The notes below the pieces were generated by a model. That model had not been told where the DNA came from and searched no databases. It saw only the letters and a list, made by a program, of their open reading frames with translations. This document shows, in pieces, positions 6,395 to 8,032 of a DNA stretch of 8,032 bases (the first letter of the stretch is position 1; each line of letters opens with the position of its first letter). Position numbers and translations under genes: made by a program. The DNA is from Planctomycetaceae bacterium (GTDB lineage Bacteria; Planctomycetota; Planctomycetia; Pirellulales; Pirellulaceae), in NCBI GenBank assembly GCA_002862265.1, contig PKCQ01000494.1:1-8032 (forward strand), written 5' to 3'.

Positions 6395-8032
6395 ATGAGT
6401 GACGCTACATTGGAAGTCAAAACTGTTCCTGCTCGGTCCGAGGTCGATCTGGGCGATTGCTGGGATCTCGCCAGCCTCTACGCGTCTGACGGGGATTGGG
6501 AAACGGACTTCGCCAAGTTCGAACAAGAGATTGAGAAGTACGCGGATTTTCGCGGCAAGCTTGGCGACGGTCCCACCGCTTTGCGTGCTTGCCTCGACTT
6601 TGATCAAAGCATCGATCGTCTGGCCGAGCGGCTAGGCACCTACGCCTTTCTTAAGACAACCGAGGACCAGACCGCAGATGCCTATCAAAAGCTGATGGCT
6701 CGCTTTCAGAATGTCGCAGTGAGGGCCGGACAGATCGCTGCGTACATGCGACCGGAAATCTTGGCGATTCCCAAGGAAACGATGGACGCGTACCTGACCT
6801 CAAATGAGTTGGCCGACTTTCGGTTGAGCTTGGAGCGCATCACACGCTATCGCGACCATACTTTAACCGACTCGGAAGAAGAATTACTCGCGATGCAGGG
6901 CGAAATGGCGCAAACGGCAAGCAAGGTTTTCGACCAATTGCACGACGCGGACATGAAGTTCGGGCAGCTCGAGGACGAGCAAGGCACGATGTGCGAATTG
7001 ACCAATGCTACTTTCTCACAGTTTCTTATATCGCCGTCTCGTGAAGTTCGCAAAGCAGCCTTCCATCAATATTACGAGCAATTCTCTGCACACGAAAACA
7101 CACTCGCTGCGACTCTGGCTGGCAGTATCCACAGCGACGTCTACTACGCCCGTGCTCGCCGATATGATTCCAGCCTCGGTGGCGCCCTCTTCCCTGACAA
7201 TGTTCCGCAAAGCGTCTATGACAGCTTGATCACTTCGGTGCGAAATAACTTGCCAGCAGTCCATAGCTACTTTGACATGCGGCGCCGCAAGATGGGCTTG
7301 GACGACATCCACCACTACGATACTTACGTGCCAATTTTGTCCGACTTGGAACAGAATCGCGAATGGGATGAAGCTGTAGAAACTGTAGTTGCTTCACTCC
7401 AGCCGCTCGGAACCGAATATTGCGATGCTTTGCGTCAAGGACTCGCTGGCCGCTGGTGCGACCGCTATCCGAACCAAAACAAGCAAAGTGGGGCTTTCAG
7501 TTGCGGCACCTTCGATGGAGATCCGTACATTTTGATGAACTACAAGCCAGCGGTACTCAACGATCTATTCACGCTGACGCACGAAGCAGGCCACTCGATG
7601 CATAGCTATTACTCGGCCAAGCAGCAGCCTTTCCAGTATTACAACTACACAATCTTTGTCGCTGAAGTTGCCAGCACATTTAACGAGCAATTGTTGACTC
7701 ACTATCTCCTTGAGAATTCGACCGACGATCGCTTCAAGGCTTATTTGCTCAATCACGAAGTCGATAGCCTTCGTGCCACGATTGTTCGGCAAACAATGTT
7801 TGCCGAGTTCGAGAAGAAGACGCACGAGATGGCTGAGGCAGGAGAGCCTCTGACGACCGAATCGCTCAAGGCCGTTTACCGGGGGTTGCTTGAAGCCTAC
7901 TTTGGCCCGAACTTCGTTATTGACGACGAGCTTTCGCTGGAGTGCTTCCGCATCCCGCACTTCTATCGAGCCTTCTACGTTTATAAGTACGCGACTGGGC
8001 TGTCTGCCGCTGTCGCACTTTCGCGTCGCGTT
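6395..8032 (+). CDS. pepF: Oligoendopeptidase F, M3 family zinc peptidase, 3' end outside window
   Basis: The 546 codons visible run off the right edge; family members are about 600 residues, so some 50-70 residues are missing. This M3 metallopeptidase hydrolyses short oligopeptides, normally in the cytoplasm, and no signal peptide is present. Residues 1-200 form the helical N-terminal part, opening with the family-typical start (LGDCWDLASLY). Conserved blocks follow: YDSSLGGALFPDNVP (about 257-271), SGAFSCGTFDGDPYILMNY, the zinc motif HEAGH (His396, Glu397, His400), and VAEVASTFNE with Glu424 as the expected third zinc ligand. Near the visible end, HFYRAFYVYKYATGLSAA (from 522) is the Tyr-rich substrate-binding/catalytic block. 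All key residues in view are present, so the enzyme should be active. It starts at an ATG with a good AAGGA and is divergent from the coiled-coil gene. Confidence 0.95.
   Translation, partial: MSDATLEVKTVPARSEVDLGDCWDLASLYASDGDWETDFAKFEQEIEKYADFRGKLGDGPTALRACLDFDQSIDRLAERLGTYAFLKTTEDQTADAYQKLMARFQNVAVRAGQIAAYMRPEILAIPKETMDAYLTSNELADFRLSLERITRYRDHTLTDSEEELLAMQGEMAQTASKVFDQLHDADMKFGQLEDEQGTMCELTNATFSQFLISPSREVRKAAFHQYYEQFSAHENTLAATLAGSIHSDVYYARARRYDSSLGGALFPDNVPQSVYDSLITSVRNNLPAVHSYFDMRRRKMGLDDIHHYDTYVPILSDLEQNREWDEAVETVVASLQPLGTEYCDALRQGLAGRWCDRYPNQNKQSGAFSCGTFDGDPYILMNYKPAVLNDLFTLTHEAGHSMHSYYSAKQQPFQYYNYTIFVAEVASTFNEQLLTHYLLENSTDDRFKAYLLNHEVDSLRATIVRQTMFAEFEKKTHEMAEAGEPLTTESLKAVYRGLLEAYFGPNFVIDDELSLECFRIPHFYRAFYVYKYATGLSAAVALSRRV

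Noticed and set aside
7565..7960. Minus-strand frame of 131 codons opposite the peptidase
   Set aside because: It is a shadow of the M3 peptidase frame, which carries the HEAGH motif in the same bases.

Overview
The window looks like bacterial chromosome of moderate GC. The best guess is a planctomycete of the Pirellulaceae/Rhodopirellula kind. That rests on the mix of a very large secreted sialate-O-acetylesterase-type protein, a large secreted coiled-coil protein of no recognisable family, loosely spaced genes and a possible GTG start. It is an inference from gene style; the window holds no phylogenetic marker such as rRNA.

Three protein genes are well supported. (1) Positions 1-2898, minus strand: an exported sialate O-acetylesterase/SASA-type (SGNH hydrolase fold) protein of at least 966 codons, cut by the left edge of the window. 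It is a tandem duplication. The first half keeps the GQSNM nucleophile motif. The second half repeats the same architecture but has lost the serine. (2) Positions 3676-5988 (possibly to 6054), minus strand: an exported protein of about 770 residues. It has a signal peptide, an AEAPK repeat, a low-complexity Pro/Arg/Gly region, a strikingly His/Asp/Glu-rich segment, about 350 residues of coiled coil and a poly-Lys tail. I do not recognise the family. (3) Positions 6395-8032, plus strand: an M3-family oligoendopeptidase F with the HEAGH zinc motif, cut by the right edge.

Between genes 1 and 2 lie about 780 bases without a convincing intact gene. They hold a terminator-like hairpin just after gene 2 and a small coding-like remnant on the plus strand. 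Between the divergent genes 2 and 3 lie about 400 bases with two palindromes next to a -10-like hexamer, and a perfect 11-bp inverted repeat whose arm sequence recurs a third time nearby.

Genes 1 and 2 encode probable exported proteins. Gene 3 is expected to be cytoplasmic and to degrade short peptides. The layout gives no evidence that the three form one pathway. No mobile element, CRISPR array, tRNA or rRNA was seen. The most unusual items are the active/degenerate tandem hydrolase and the His-rich coiled-coil protein.
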